A DNA stretch of 64,000 nucleotides. Origin: an uncultured Halomicronema sp. (GTDB lineage Bacteria > Cyanobacteriota > Cyanobacteriia > Phormidesmidales > Phormidesmidaceae). Every line of letters starts with the position of its first letter. Positions within the stretch are counted from its first letter, which is position 1. The position numbers and the translations under genes are program-made. The stretch lies in the NCBI GenBank assembly GCA_937899725.1, contig CALCCA010000072.1, forward strand, positions 1 to 64,000. Direction: 5' to 3'. Shown here one piece after another: positions 1 through 9,108 of the stretch. The notes beneath the pieces are model-generated. The model was not told the origin of the DNA. It did not search any database and saw only the letters and a program-made list of their open reading frames with translations.

Positions 1-90
1 CAAAATTCAGGTCGGCAAAGCTCTCTAAATGGCAGAAAACTTTATTTCCAAGGTATTTACCCTGAAGACAATTGAGCGGTCACTTTCAAG

Positions 91-537
91 ATGGGCAAAA
101 AACAACGCAAAAAAGCTGGACAGTTCGGCTATTTGCCACTTCAGCACAAATTTTTCTTAAACCCTCATGCGGATGCTCGCTTTACCTGTTGTCCCAAGTG
201 TGATGCCAAAACTAAGCTGCGGAAGAAGCCTCTGCTGATTTTGATTCACCCGGCCCAGCCGGTGAGTTTGAATAAAACCTGCCGCTATTGCCCCAGTTGT
301 GACTTGCTGATTCTCCATCAAAACGAACTGGAACCGCTGCTGGAGCGCATGTGTCAGCAATACTATCCTCAGCTAATTGGCAACGATTACTTGGTGGTGG
401 GCACGGTAGAACGCAAAGCCTGGAAGGAAGGTCGTCAAGACATCACTTCCTTGGATGACTTATTCAAAACGGTTCACGATTTTAAGCAGCATCTAGAGTT
501 TGAACCGGCTCGCTATGTGTGGGTCCAGGAGGATTGA
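91..537 (+). CDS. Hypothetical protein with cysteine pairs (zinc-ribbon-like)
   Basis: 148 residues, not assigned to a named family. The N-terminus is basic and lysine-rich. Cysteines are clustered as CCPKC (residues 33-37) and CRYCPSC (64-70), a spacing that suggests two zinc knuckles forming one zinc ribbon; this is inference from spacing only. The C-terminal half (about 80-148) is acidic and aromatic with no recognised motif. There is no signal peptide or membrane segment, so it is probably cytoplasmic. ATG at 91 opens the frame; no strong ribosome-binding site is visible. The next gene on the same strand begins 60 bp downstream, so the two may be co-transcribed. The regular codon use and conserved-looking cysteines make a real gene likely; the function is unknown. 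Confidence 0.7.
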   Translation: MGKKQRKKAGQFGYLPLQHKFFLNPHADARFTCCPKCDAKTKLRKKPLLILIHPAQPVSLNKTCRYCPSCDLLILHQNELEPLLERMCQQYYPQLIGNDYLVVGTVERKAWKEGRQDITSLDDLFKTVHDFKQHLEFEPARYVWVQED

Positions 538-597
538 GCCTAACCGCATGGAGAAGTCAGGACTTGCGGCATTGAGTGTTTGGGCGTTGGCGTCTTT

Positions 598-1248
598 ATG
601 GCCCTAGAGCTGGATCATGTGTTTATCTTGGTGGAGCCAGGGGCCCCGGTGGCCGATTTGCTGCTGGCCCACGGTTTCAAGGAAGGCACCGGTAATCGGC
701 ATCCGGGGCAGGGAACAGCCAACCGGCGCTTTTACTTTGCCAACGGCATGCTGGAGTTTTTGTGGGTACATGATGCGGCAGAGGCTATGAATGGCCCCGG
801 ACGAGAATTGCGCTTTGCCGATCGCACCCAATCCTCTACCGCGTCGCCGTTTGGGGTGATTTTGCTGAGCCCAGACCCCACCAATCTAGAGATGCCCTTC
901 CCCGGCTGGACTTACCAACCCGACTATTTTGCGCCGCCCACCGCCTTTCAGGTGGGAGCCAACTCCAGTGATTTGGCCCAACCGCTCTGCTTCTGTGCGC
1001 CCTTCATCAAGCCGCGAGCCGCCAGATCTAAATCTGCAGACACGAACGCTCAAGTCATGACTCAGGTGCGTATTCATACACCCGCCCGCGATCACTCAGG
1101 GGTTCTCAAAGTCGTCAATCAAGTGGACCGACTTGCCGTTGAGTTGGGGCACGAGCATCTGATGGAAATTACTTTAAACGGCAATGAATTGGACTATCGC
1201 GTAGACTTTCGCCCAGACCTGCCACTGATCATTCACGGATTGTCGTAA
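598..1248 (+). CDS. VOC/glyoxalase-like domain protein
   Basis: About 216 residues when started at the ATG at 598; an in-frame TTG at 580 would add six residues but the homologous region (ALELDHVFILVE) begins directly after the ATG. The pattern of an N-terminal beta strand with His, then glycine-rich turns and a FANGMLEFLWV strand, fits the vicinal-oxygen-chelate/glyoxalase-3-like superfamily. Members are metal-dependent lyases, dioxygenases or resistance proteins; the substrate cannot be told from sequence. There is no signal peptide. It follows the cysteine-pair protein on the same strand. Family assignment is fairly safe, the specific reaction is not. Confidence 0.7.
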   Translation: MALELDHVFILVEPGAPVADLLLAHGFKEGTGNRHPGQGTANRRFYFANGMLEFLWVHDAAEAMNGPGRELRFADRTQSSTASPFGVILLSPDPTNLEMPFPGWTYQPDYFAPPTAFQVGANSSDLAQPLCFCAPFIKPRAARSKSADTNAQVMTQVRIHTPARDHSGVLKVVNQVDRLAVELGHEHLMEITLNGNELDYRVDFRPDLPLIIHGLS

Positions 1249-1304
1249 CTGCGGTGTCTTTGATTAAAGCTGGCTAGATTGAACCCTGGAGGTCGGTCGC
1301 TCGC

Positions 1305-2011
1305 TCATCGCAATCGCAAGGGCTCGAGAGATTGGCTCTGGAGTCGGGTTGCACAGAGCATCAGAAGCGCCTCAGTGTAGGGACGGCGAGCGGCAATGCG
1401 AGTGCTGATGTGGATATGGCGCACCAACGTGAGCACCGTGTAAAGCTCGATTGTCCACCGGAGACGATCAGCTTGTCCGCCAGCCCTGGTCTCAATAAAC
1501 GCTGCTCGTAGGGCAGCTTCTTGTGCAACCATTGCTGCCGGATCCGCCAACTGCCGTAGGCTCTGTTCGGTGATGTGGGCGATGAAGTTGCCAATGTCGA
1601 GGGCCGGATCGCCCTGGCAGCAGCGGTCGAGATCCACTAGTCAGAGGCGATCGCCCTCCCCCAGCACCTAATCAGCGTAAAAGTCGTGGTGGATCAGGGT
1701 AAGCGGCAGAGGTGCGGCAAGTAAATTGGCCGGTCGGCTCTGCGTCAGGAGGTCGCAGGTCTTGAGGATGTGAGCGATACGAGTCTGCTATTGGGGGTGC
1801 GGCTGGGCGACCAGCGGTAGCCGTTCATGGAGGATGCGCAGTTCGTCGGCGAGGATGTGGGTTTTGGCTGTGGAAATCGGGATTTAGTGCAGCTTATCGG
1901 CCAGGCCCGCGATGCGGCCGGACAGGGCACGCCAGCCGAGGTGGTTAACAGCTGAGTGGCGAGCACGCCAGGCACCTTGCGCTGGAGCCACATGTGCCAG
2001 TGGGGAATCAC
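1305..2011 (-). pseudogene. Decayed APH-family phosphotransferase
   Basis: Reading the minus strand from about 2011 down to 1305 gives a recognisable aminoglycoside-phosphotransferase-fold (choline/aminoglycoside kinase-like) C-terminal half: LIHHDFYAD is the catalytic loop (HxDxxxxN type) and LVDLDRCCQGDPALDIGNF is the metal-binding DxD region. The frame is broken. TAG interrupts the catalytic loop after FYAD (near 1669), TGA lies just before LVDLDR (near 1640), TAG follows PHPQ (near 1794), TAA follows ADKLH (near 1887), and a frame change lies near 1920-1960, because the upstream piece containing WLQRKVPG reads in another frame. The N-terminal lobe is missing and the neighbouring DUF554 gene ends at 2008. 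Several independent lesions make sequencing error unlikely. The original substrate is unknown. Confidence 0.8.
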
Positions 2012-2769
2012 GCCCAGCGGTTCTGGGACGGAGTAGCCGTCTGGGCGATCGCCACCACCACTGGGCCAAGTACTAGCGCTGGCAGAAATGACGCGACGCG
2101 AATTTTGGCAATTTCTAGCAAACTGAAGCCGAGGCCGATAATCATCATGCCGCCAATGCCCGTGGTGAGTAAAACGTGGGGATCGGTGGCGGGGTCGGTG
2201 AGGCTAGTGGCTAGCATTCCTGCTAGGAGTGAGAGCCCGCCTTGCATCAGCAGTACCGTAATGGCCGAAAAGCCGACGCCAGTGCCGTAGGTGCTGGTGA
2301 GGGCGATCGAGGCTAAACCATCCATCGCCGATTTGAGGGTTAGCAGAGTGTTGTCGCCCGCTAGGCCATTGTTGAGGCTGCCGATGATGGTCATGGGGCC
2401 GATGCAAAAAAGCAAACTGGCGGCGACAAACCCCTCGGTAAAACGGCCGCCGCCTTTGACCTGAGCTTTGAGGGCATCACCGATCGCCCTCAGCTTTTTT
2501 TCAATCTGCCACCATTCCCCCAGCAGACCACCGAGTACGAGTGCGAGCAGACCCAAAATGACGCCATCAATGGGGCCAGCCTCAACTTCAAACAGGCTGC
2601 GCGACAGGGCAAAGCCAATCACGAGGGTCAGCAACCCAACGGCCTGAGTGATGATTTGCTGCATGGCAACCGGCAACCGATGCCGCAGCAGCAGCCCAAG
2701 GCCAGAGCCGATTAACACGGTAGCGACGTTGATCCAGGTGCCGCTGGTGCGTGCCCAAAAACTCAGCAT
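2008..2769 (-). CDS. DUF554 family membrane protein (YqgA-like)
   Basis: 253 residues from the ATG at 2769. A longer frame reaches 2820, but those extra codons overlap a terminator hairpin, so the internal ATG is preferred. The protein is almost entirely hydrophobic with about six to seven predicted membrane segments. It has the DUF554 hallmarks: an N-terminal GTWINVATVLIGSGLG segment, a central FCIGPMTIIGSLNNGL segment and a C-terminal TGIGGMMIIGLG segment. DUF554/YqgA proteins are inner-membrane proteins of unknown transport function. It lies downstream of the DUF2330 gene on the same strand but is separated from it by a strong terminator, so it probably has its own promoter. Confidence 0.85.
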   Translation of the reverse strand: MLSFWARTSGTWINVATVLIGSGLGLLLRHRLPVAMQQIITQAVGLLTLVIGFALSRSLFEVEAGPIDGVILGLLALVLGGLLGEWWQIEKKLRAIGDALKAQVKGGGRFTEGFVAASLLFCIGPMTIIGSLNNGLAGDNTLLTLKSAMDGLASIALTSTYGTGVGFSAITVLLMQGGLSLLAGMLATSLTDPATDPHVLLTTGIGGMMIIGLGFSLLEIAKIRVASFLPALVLGPVVVAIAQTATPSQNRWA

Positions 2770-2785
2770 AAAATCTGCGCGAATA

Positions 2786-2820
2786 AAAAGCCTTCCCCTC
2801 ACAATACTGGGGAAGGCCAT
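2786..2820 (-). terminator. Rho-independent terminator after the DUF2330 gene
   Basis: On the minus strand GCCTTCCCC pairs with GGGGAAGGC across a loop of about 10 nt, followed at once by TTTTTATT. It lies just downstream of the DUF2330 gene ending at 2878 and upstream of the DUF554 start at 2769, so it should end the RnfD/DUF2330 transcript. Confidence 0.85.
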
Positions 2821-2877
2821 CGGGCTAACTATTTTCCAGCTGGTTTGATCCGCAGCAGGCTGTTTGAGATCATGCCC

Positions 2878-4251
2878 TTAGCCCTGGTGAACGACAGGAC
2901 TGAGTAACTGGCTGGAGCGCTGCCAGAGGTCTTCCCACCAGGGATTGGGATCGAAGTTAGCTTCTCTGACATCTGGCAGGCGGCGGCGAATGTCGTTGAT
3001 ATCCCAACCGGTGAGACGGGCCAGGGTCTGCGCCTCTTGCTCAAACCGGGTAGGCAGCGATCGCCGATAGTCTGCCCCAGCCGAACAGGTGGCTTCGCCC
3101 AAAAAGGGCTGCTGCATCACATACCGCCCCTGAAAGAACTCTAGATTATTCGTCTGTTGAAACATCAGATCTTCGGGGAATTTGTCGCGGCTGTAGCGCA
3201 CGTGCAGGCGAGTTACATACACGTTGGTATCCCAAATGGAGCTGTTGGGAGCAAGCCAAAATACCCCAGCCTGGCGCAGTTCTTCAGGACTCAGCGGGTC
3301 TGCCGAGCAGGGGTCGCAGCCCGCCATGCTCCAGGCATATTCCAAAAAGGCGACCTCTTTGTTTTCACGCTCATAGCTGCGATCGAACATCGTGCCATAA
3401 AACTCGCCAAACTCCGCTTCTACAAACGAGGGAATGTTCGCATTCGAGGGAATTTTGACGGTGCGATAGTTGGTTAACTCGACCTGACCATCGGGCGTAA
3501 GCAGGTAGGCTACCAAATCTTGTGCACCCTGAGCATTCATCATGCCGAGACGAATCGGCAGCATAAAGCGCGGCGACTCGTAGGCGATTTGCAGTGGGCG
3601 TAATTGCTGAAAGCCGGTGCGATCGAACTCCTCTAGATTCACCTTGGCGACAAAAAACTTGAGACCCTGTCTTACATAGGGCTGCAGCAACTCACTCGCC
3701 CCAGTGGGAATTTGATAGCCGTTTTGAATCAGCCAGGTTTCTAGACCGTCCGATTCTTCGGCACTCAAAATTACGATGTCGTATTCGCCGACGGCAAACT
3801 GCGCTTCGACCGTGACGCCCAGCGCCCCATCGGCAGCGCGGCCTCGGGTGGTGGTCGCCTGGGGAGCGGCAGGCAACGCTTCGGCCTCATCAAACATCAT
3901 CATTGGTTCGCAGGGGTCGGGGTCAAAATATTCCACCAGGCGCGGGGCGCTGAAGTCATCGAGCCGCTGCACGATCGCCGGATCGCCCACATTCACCTGT
4001 CCTTCTTGCAGCACCGTGGGCACCGGTACCACCATGGCAAAATCGGCCACTTCGCCCTGATAGTCATTCGCCATTGTCAGCACGGTGCGATCGCCGTTGC
4101 GGGCAATGATCACCTGCGAGGCTTCGTTATACAAACTGGTATCGGCTTTAGCGACGTAGAAACCGCAGAAAGCCAGCGCGGTCGGCGTTAAAAATAGGAG
4201 CGCGGCGATCGCGCCCAACAGGCCAGTCCAAATCGAACGGTATTTAGTCAT
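2878..4251 (-). CDS. Secreted DUF2330 protein, copy 1
   Basis: 457 residues from ATG 4251; an in-frame ATG at 4278 would add nine polar residues ahead of the signal peptide and is less likely. A signal peptide (basic start, hydrophobic core, cleavage near ALA-FCGF) shows export. The mature protein starts with the DUF2330 pattern FCGFYVAKADTSLYNEASQV, then AMVVPVP and SAEESDGLETWL segments. Cysteines are few and placed as FCG near the start, DPCEP, GCDPC and ATCSAG. No transmembrane anchor follows. It is a clear paralogue of the next gene (4359-5780): the two share long identical stretches, so this is a tandem duplication. The function of DUF2330 is unknown; the conserved cysteines suggest disulphide or metal sites. 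It lies downstream of an RnfD-like gene. Confidence 0.85.
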   Translation of the reverse strand: MTKYRSIWTGLLGAIAALLFLTPTALAFCGFYVAKADTSLYNEASQVIIARNGDRTVLTMANDYQGEVADFAMVVPVPTVLQEGQVNVGDPAIVQRLDDFSAPRLVEYFDPDPCEPMMMFDEAEALPAAPQATTTRGRAADGALGVTVEAQFAVGEYDIVILSAEESDGLETWLIQNGYQIPTGASELLQPYVRQGLKFFVAKVNLEEFDRTGFQQLRPLQIAYESPRFMLPIRLGMMNAQGAQDLVAYLLTPDGQVELTNYRTVKIPSNANIPSFVEAEFGEFYGTMFDRSYERENKEVAFLEYAWSMAGCDPCSADPLSPEELRQAGVFWLAPNSSIWDTNVYVTRLHVRYSRDKFPEDLMFQQTNNLEFFQGRYVMQQPFLGEATCSAGADYRRSLPTRFEQEAQTLARLTGWDINDIRRRLPDVREANFDPNPWWEDLWQRSSQLLSPVVHQG

Positions 4252-4302
4252 CGTGGGGTCTCTTTCTAGGGGTGTCATTCAAAAAAATGGAATCGCAAGC
4301 CG

Positions 4303-4327
4303 GGGAACGATGCGTCTGACCGTTCCC
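4303..4327 (-). terminator. Hairpin between the two DUF2330 genes
   Basis: GGGAACG and CGTTCCC form a perfect 7-bp stem with an 11-nt loop. On the minus strand a run of seven T follows about 15 nt further on, not immediately, so it may be a partial terminator or a 3'-stabilising stem that sets the relative expression of the two paralogues. Confidence 0.4.
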
Positions 4328-4358
4328 TGAATGCGAGGTGATGCACATGTGCAACTAG

Positions 4359-5780
4359 TTAGGGCAATTGAGGCGGATAACGCAGTTGCCAAACCGAGGG
4401 CTGGGGCTGGGGGACCTCAGCACTGATGCGTCGCCGAATGGTGGAAAGGTCGCGCCCCGTCAAACGCGCCAGATTTTTTGCCTCTCGTTCAAACCGCTCG
4501 GGAACTTCATGGGCAATGTAGTTTTGATGTGATTGACGTAAGTATTCAATTTCTCTGTCGCTGAGAGCATAGCCGCGATATTCCGTCTTCTTAGCTAGAC
4601 AGGCTTGTTCGTTAGCATCGGCAAAGGCATGGTGCATCACGTAGCGCCCCTGAAACAAGCGACGATTGTTCGTTTCTTGAAAGGTCAAATCTTCAGGAAA
4701 TTTATCGCGGGTATAGCGCACGTGCAAACGCGTGATGAACACATTGAATTCCCACGGTTCCATGTCGTCTTCGAGCCAAAAGATACCGGCTTGACGCATC
4801 TCGTCCAAACTAGGCGGATCAGCTGCACAAGGGTCGCAGCCCCGCAAATCCCAGGCATATTCTAAAAACGCAATGTTGCGTCCTCGCTGTTCGTAGCTGC
4901 GCTGAAATAGCTCGCTATAAAACGGCCCAAATTCGTCCTGAATAAACAGGGGAATATCGGCGTTGCTGGGCACTTCCACCGTGCGGTAGTTAGTCACTTC
5001 GACCTGGCCTTGGGACGTCAGCAGATACACCACTAAATCTTGCGGCCCCTGGGCATTCGTCATGCCCAATCGAATCGGCAACATAAACCGGGGCGACTCG
5101 TAGGCAATTTGCAGCGGGCGTAGGCGTTGGTAGCCGGACTGGTCAAACTCGTCGAGATTCACCTTGGCGACAAAGAACTTCATGTCCTGGCGGATGTACG
5201 CGCCTAAGACTTCACTGGCACCGGTCGGAATCTGATAGTTGTTTTGTCGCAGCCAGGTTTCTAACCCGTTAGACTCTTCGGCACTGAGGATCAAGATGTC
5301 GTATTCCCCCGCCGAAAACGCCGCCTCAATTGTGATACCTAAGGCTTCTGCCAGACTCTGAAAAGCGCCCCCTGATTCTTCGGTGAGGCGATCGATAGTC
5401 GCCGAGGGATCTGCATCTATGCATTCAGCACAGGGCAGATAGCAGGGATCTTCATCAAAATATTCCACTAGGCGCGGGGCGCTGAAGGCATCTAGGCGAT
5501 CAATAATGGTTGACTCAGCGACATTTACCTGCTCCGGCTGAATCACCGTGGGTACCGGCACCACTAGGGCAAAGTCTTGCACCTCGCCCTGATAGTCATT
5601 GGCCATCGTCAGCACGGTGCGATCGCCGTTGCGCGCAATCATCACCTGCGAGGCTTCGTTATACAAACTGGTGTCGGCTTGGGCGACGTAGAATCCGCAA
5701 AAGGCCCAGGCTGAGGGCGCAAAGATCAGGCAGGCGATCGCAACAATTAACCCCGTCGCCAGGGGACGCAAACGTTTCAT
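4359..5780 (-). CDS. Secreted DUF2330 protein, copy 2
   Basis: 473 residues from ATG 5780, chosen because the preceding 34 codons of the open frame overlap the neighbouring gene while a typical signal peptide (MKRLRPLATG start, cleavage near AWA-FCGF) begins here. It is a paralogue of the gene at 2878-4251, with the same order of segments: FCGFYVAQADTSLYNEASQV, ALVVPVP, ILSAEESNGLETWL, SPRFMLPIRLGM, GCDPC. It carries an extra insert with CYLPCAEC and a longer C-terminal region (the YALSDREIEYLRQ segment). The mature protein is predicted to be periplasmic or extracellular. The RnfD-like gene ends 73 bp upstream, on the same strand, so the three genes are likely one transcript. Its role is unknown. 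Confidence 0.85.
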   Translation of the reverse strand: MKRLRPLATGLIVAIACLIFAPSAWAFCGFYVAQADTSLYNEASQVMIARNGDRTVLTMANDYQGEVQDFALVVPVPTVIQPEQVNVAESTIIDRLDAFSAPRLVEYFDEDPCYLPCAECIDADPSATIDRLTEESGGAFQSLAEALGITIEAAFSAGEYDILILSAEESNGLETWLRQNNYQIPTGASEVLGAYIRQDMKFFVAKVNLDEFDQSGYQRLRPLQIAYESPRFMLPIRLGMTNAQGPQDLVVYLLTSQGQVEVTNYRTVEVPSNADIPLFIQDEFGPFYSELFQRSYEQRGRNIAFLEYAWDLRGCDPCAADPPSLDEMRQAGIFWLEDDMEPWEFNVFITRLHVRYTRDKFPEDLTFQETNNRRLFQGRYVMHHAFADANEQACLAKKTEYRGYALSDREIEYLRQSHQNYIAHEVPERFEREAKNLARLTGRDLSTIRRRISAEVPQPQPSVWQLRYPPQLP

Positions 5781-5853
5781 AGATTTGGATAGGAAATCAA
5801 TTAAGTGAATTCGGAGCCCCGATTTGCGAAGCCTTAGGAGGCAAGAGCGATCG

Positions 5854-6765
5854 CTAGCTGACGATTGGCTTACGGGGCGCAAACACCTTCCAGTTAAAGC
5901 GTTCTGATTGCCACAATCGGTCGAAGAGAATGGTCAGCGGCGACAGCAAAAACAAGGCCCAAAAGACCGCCGTTGAGAGGTAAAAATAGTTGCGCAAGAT
6001 GAAGGTGAGCCCGGCCAAGCTCAGCGCCCAAATCAACCGTGCCGGTCGAGCATTGGGAATCGAGCGCGGATCGGTCACCATGAACAGGGCAAACAGCAGC
6101 AGCGACCCGCTCGACAGGCGATGCAGCCACACGTCCCAAGTCCACCCCAGGTAAAGATTGCGACCGGCTTCTAAAAGGGCATAGCTACCTAAGAACGCGG
6201 CGGTGGTATCCCAGCGGCCCACGCGCTTCAGCACCATGCCGCCCGCGCCGATAAAGATCAGGGCATACCAGACTTCTTCACCCCACTGGCCTGGCGAGAC
6301 CCAAGCGTCGTGAGTCAGGGTTAGCGCGGCGATAATGCCCAAGTTGGCGGGGTTAAAAAAGTGCTTGCCTTCTACCTTGCAGATAAACTTGCTGGCGATC
6401 GCCACGAACGCCGCCAACGCCATCGTGGGCAGATGATCGACTCGCAACAGCAGGCTTAGCCCCAAGGCCGAAATCAAGGGGCTGCGCCAGTTCAGCGGTT
6501 GGCTAGCCACCGCCCGCAGTCCCGGCATCACCGGCAGCGAACGGGCTGGGCTCAACACCGTAGCGGGCAACTTTAAGTCTGCAGTCGCCGGGGCGGCAGT
6601 GCCCCAGCGACTATCAATAATGGAAAAAATAAATTGTGTCAGCAGGCAAGTCGCGATCGCGACGCCAATCGCCGCTGGCTTCAGCGTCCAGTCGCGGGTG
6701 GCTAACCCCAACAACAAAAACAACGATAAAAATAAGATTTGATAATCACGGGCATCTCGCAACAT
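5854..6765 (-). CDS. Stand-alone RnfD/NqrB-family membrane protein
   Basis: 303 residues with about eight to ten hydrophobic segments. It has the NqrB/RnfD signatures: KFICKVEGKHFFNPANLGI in the middle and ALFMVTDPRSIPNARPARL near the C-terminus. In Rnf and Na+-NQR complexes this subunit is a membrane flavoprotein carrying FMN on a threonine of an SGAT-type motif; no such motif is visible here, so covalent flavin attachment is doubtful. No other Rnf or Nqr subunit is encoded nearby. Instead two secreted DUF2330 genes follow on the same strand. It is therefore likely to act outside a normal Rnf complex, perhaps in electron transfer or ion movement across the membrane with DUF2330 partners (inference). 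Confidence 0.8.
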   Translation of the reverse strand: MLRDARDYQILFLSLFLLLGLATRDWTLKPAAIGVAIATCLLTQFIFSIIDSRWGTAAPATADLKLPATVLSPARSLPVMPGLRAVASQPLNWRSPLISALGLSLLLRVDHLPTMALAAFVAIASKFICKVEGKHFFNPANLGIIAALTLTHDAWVSPGQWGEEVWYALIFIGAGGMVLKRVGRWDTTAAFLGSYALLEAGRNLYLGWTWDVWLHRLSSGSLLLFALFMVTDPRSIPNARPARLIWALSLAGLTFILRNYFYLSTAVFWALFLLSPLTILFDRLWQSERFNWKVFAPRKPIVS

Positions 6766-6885
6766 CGGCCAGCTCTCCAGTCAGTACACAGCTTGGTTGC
6801 TAGTATGACGAGGGTCACAGGCCAGCAGTTGCCCGGTTACAGCTTTCGTAACAGCCCTATTCAGTATTTGTACTAGTTGCTGTCT

Positions 6886-7416
6886 TCAGGCGATCGCCTG
6901 CATTGTCCACAGGGGCTGGTCGAGCCACGGCAAGGGGGGCTTGGCCAAAGGCTGGTTGACTAGCTCCTCAACGTGCCAATTTTGCGGATTCCAGTTAGTC
7001 GTAATCCACAGTTCGTTCACGGCATCATAAATGCAGGCTTCGCCGTCGCGATAGTTAAAGCTAAAGAACGAGGCATCAGTCGAGTGCGAGCCCGAGAACA
7101 GCACCTTGGCATGACCCAGTTCAAATTGGCCAAAGACATCGTCAAAGCCCATCATGAGACTACCTTCGGGGCTGAGGCAGAGGGCGGTAAGCGATCGCAG
7201 ATTAAAGGCAAAATCGGGTTGATTCGCGTAAACATCACCGACGATCGTGCCGACTAGCTTGTGCCCAGACTCAAAGGTGTAGGCAAAGCGAAAATGTTTT
7301 GTTCTTAGACGCAATATCATTGATGGAGGCTCGGTAAAGAACGCGCAGTTAGACATCTTGGTAGCGACCACAAGGAACCTCTTTGGGGGCAGGTTGCCCA
7401 ATGGCTGCTGACCCAT
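6886..7416 (-). CDS. Hypothetical protein
   Basis: Up to 176 residues; ATG codons at 7416, 7356 and 7320 are all possible and none has a clear ribosome-binding site. The most structured part begins near residue 33 (FRFAYTFESGHKLVGTIVGDV) and reads as a series of short beta strands with glycine turns, ending in WITTNWNPQNWHVEE. The region resembles beta-rich cyanobacterial hypothetical proteins but I do not recognise a named family. No signal peptide is evident with any start. It is separated from the RnfD gene by 120 bp on the same strand. A real gene is likely because of its length and protein-like composition. Confidence 0.6.
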   Translation of the reverse strand: MGQQPLGNLPPKRFLVVATKMSNCAFFTEPPSMILRLRTKHFRFAYTFESGHKLVGTIVGDVYANQPDFAFNLRSLTALCLSPEGSLMMGFDDVFGQFELGHAKVLFSGSHSTDASFFSFNYRDGEACIYDAVNELWITTNWNPQNWHVEELVNQPLAKPPLPWLDQPLWTMQAIA

Positions 7417-8103
7417 GCCAAGCTGAGACTTTCAGGTTTTGAACAATTGCGAACGTAACCGTTTGAGTAATTACGCGGTAACTCTGCACCCCTGCTTTCT
7501 AGAACTATAGTTTTGAGTAGGTAAAACTCAGTATTTATTCCGATGCAGTTTACAGAGGCTTGAAAAAAAGCCGCCTAAAACCGACGGAAATGTGAAAGCT
7601 TCACAAAGTTAGGTTGATAAATCCTCGAAAATTAGTCTTTGCACCTTCGCTTCAGTTCTCTGATTTCATTCTCTAAACCGTCGCAAACATCCGGAAAACG
7701 GTGCTCACTGTTGTCAGCGCTCGTTTCAGCCGCCGCTGCCTACCCGACTCAGAACTGGTCGGTGATGGCTGCGTATTTATACGACTTCACCCCCATGTTC
7801 GGCGCTCTTACACTCCTCATCCACCTCGAAGTGTTGGACGTAAACGAAACTGAATTTGTTGCATCGCGGCGGCAATTCAGTCGCCTCAGGATGAGCTGAA
7901 ACAGCGGTCGCGGCTGACCCAGGCGGATTGCTCGGTTCAGGGGGTGCGCAAAAGTCGTGTCCCGTAAGGATGTCAGATTTGTCAGCTCGGCTCAGGGCCT
8001 GTGGCCATTGGACATCTCCTAGCGGCCTGACCTTTACAGCGTTTAATAGTTGGGTGGCCCTCGATCCGGCAAGATCAAGGCATCCGGCAAATTGAGGTCC
8101 GTC
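7417..8103. other. Intergenic stretch, nothing recognised
   Basis: About 690 bp between divergent genes. The short open frames (for example 7639-7899) have no protein-like pattern. It must contain the promoters for both flanking genes, but none stands out. Confidence 0.5.
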
Positions 8104-9108
8104 ATGTATCGAGTGGTTGTGAAGGGGTTTGGCGATGTTGACCAGCTCACCATCGTCGAAAGCCCTGATCCGACGCCCGGCCCAGGGGAAGTGGTGGTGC
8201 GATTGACCAGTATTGGCATGAACCATGCTGAGCTGATGGCGCGGCGCGGTGAATACCGCTTAGTTTCGGGCAATCCGCCGTTTACACCCGGGTTAGAAGG
8301 TGGTGGCGTGATTGTGGCGGTAGGGGATGGCGTCAGCGATCGCACGTTAGACCAGCGCGTGATCCTCACTTTAGAGGCTCCGGCCAGTCGCGGCCTGGGG
8401 CAGGGCACCTACCAATCGCACTATGCCGTCGCCGCCAGCAAAACTGTCCCCGTTCCCGACGGCATTGATGACATCCTACTAGGTGCCCTTTGGCTACCCT
8501 TTCTGACTGCCTGGGGCTGTTTAGTGTGGAAACAAAACATGCAAATTGGCGATCGCGTGTTGATTCCTGCCGCGAGCAGCAGTGTGGCGATCGCGGCGGC
8601 TCAAGTGGTGAAATATTATGGCGGCACTGCCATTGGCACCACGACCCGTCCGGACAAGGTCGATCGCTTAGCGGCTTTGCCCGCTGCCTGTTTTGACCAT
8701 GTGATCGTCACCCAAGACAAAAACTGGTGGCGAGAAGCGAAGCAGCTGGTTCAAGGTAAAGGCTATGACATCATTTTTGATCCCGTCGCTGCCGGTGAAT
8801 TTCTCAATCAGGAGATTCGGCTGCTGGCTCCTCAAGGCACCCTGTGGATTTATGGCCTGCTGGGTCGGCCAGATACTGTCGATGTCACACCGCTGATTCG
8901 CAAGATGGCCTCAATGCGCGGCTGGCTGTTGAATGAAATCGCCGCCAGCGGCTCTGAGCAGGCCGCCTACCGTCACGTGCTCGATCGCGTGGCTGATGGC
9001 ACCTATCGGTTGCCGGTAGCAGAGACTTTTGCCCTCAGAGACGTGCAAACAGCCCATGCCGTAATGGCTGCTGGCGATCATATTGGCAAACTGATTTTGC
9101 TCCCTTAA
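8104..9108 (+). CDS. Zinc-independent MDR oxidoreductase (quinone oxidoreductase-like)
   Basis: 334 residues from ATG 8104, which has GAGG seven bases upstream; the open frame extends further up without homologous sequence. The order is MDR-typical: an N-terminal GroES-like catalytic domain (PGPGEVVVRLTSIGMNHAELMARRG, PFTPGLEGGGVIVAVG), then a Rossmann domain with AASSSVAIAAAQVVKYYGG, and a C-terminal IGKLILLP ending usual for quinone oxidoreductases. The cysteine cluster of the structural-zinc lobe is absent and the catalytic-zinc cysteine is replaced by Asn in GMNHAE, so this is the zinc-free NADPH:quinone reductase type. The substrate is probably a small quinone or enone. It stands alone on the plus strand, upstream of glnB. 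Confidence 0.85.
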   Translation: MYRVVVKGFGDVDQLTIVESPDPTPGPGEVVVRLTSIGMNHAELMARRGEYRLVSGNPPFTPGLEGGGVIVAVGDGVSDRTLDQRVILTLEAPASRGLGQGTYQSHYAVAASKTVPVPDGIDDILLGALWLPFLTAWGCLVWKQNMQIGDRVLIPAASSSVAIAAAQVVKYYGGTAIGTTTRPDKVDRLAALPAACFDHVIVTQDKNWWREAKQLVQGKGYDIIFDPVAAGEFLNQEIRLLAPQGTLWIYGLLGRPDTVDVTPLIRKMASMRGWLLNEIAASGSEQAAYRHVLDRVADGTYRLPVAETFALRDVQTAHAVMAAGDHIGKLILLP

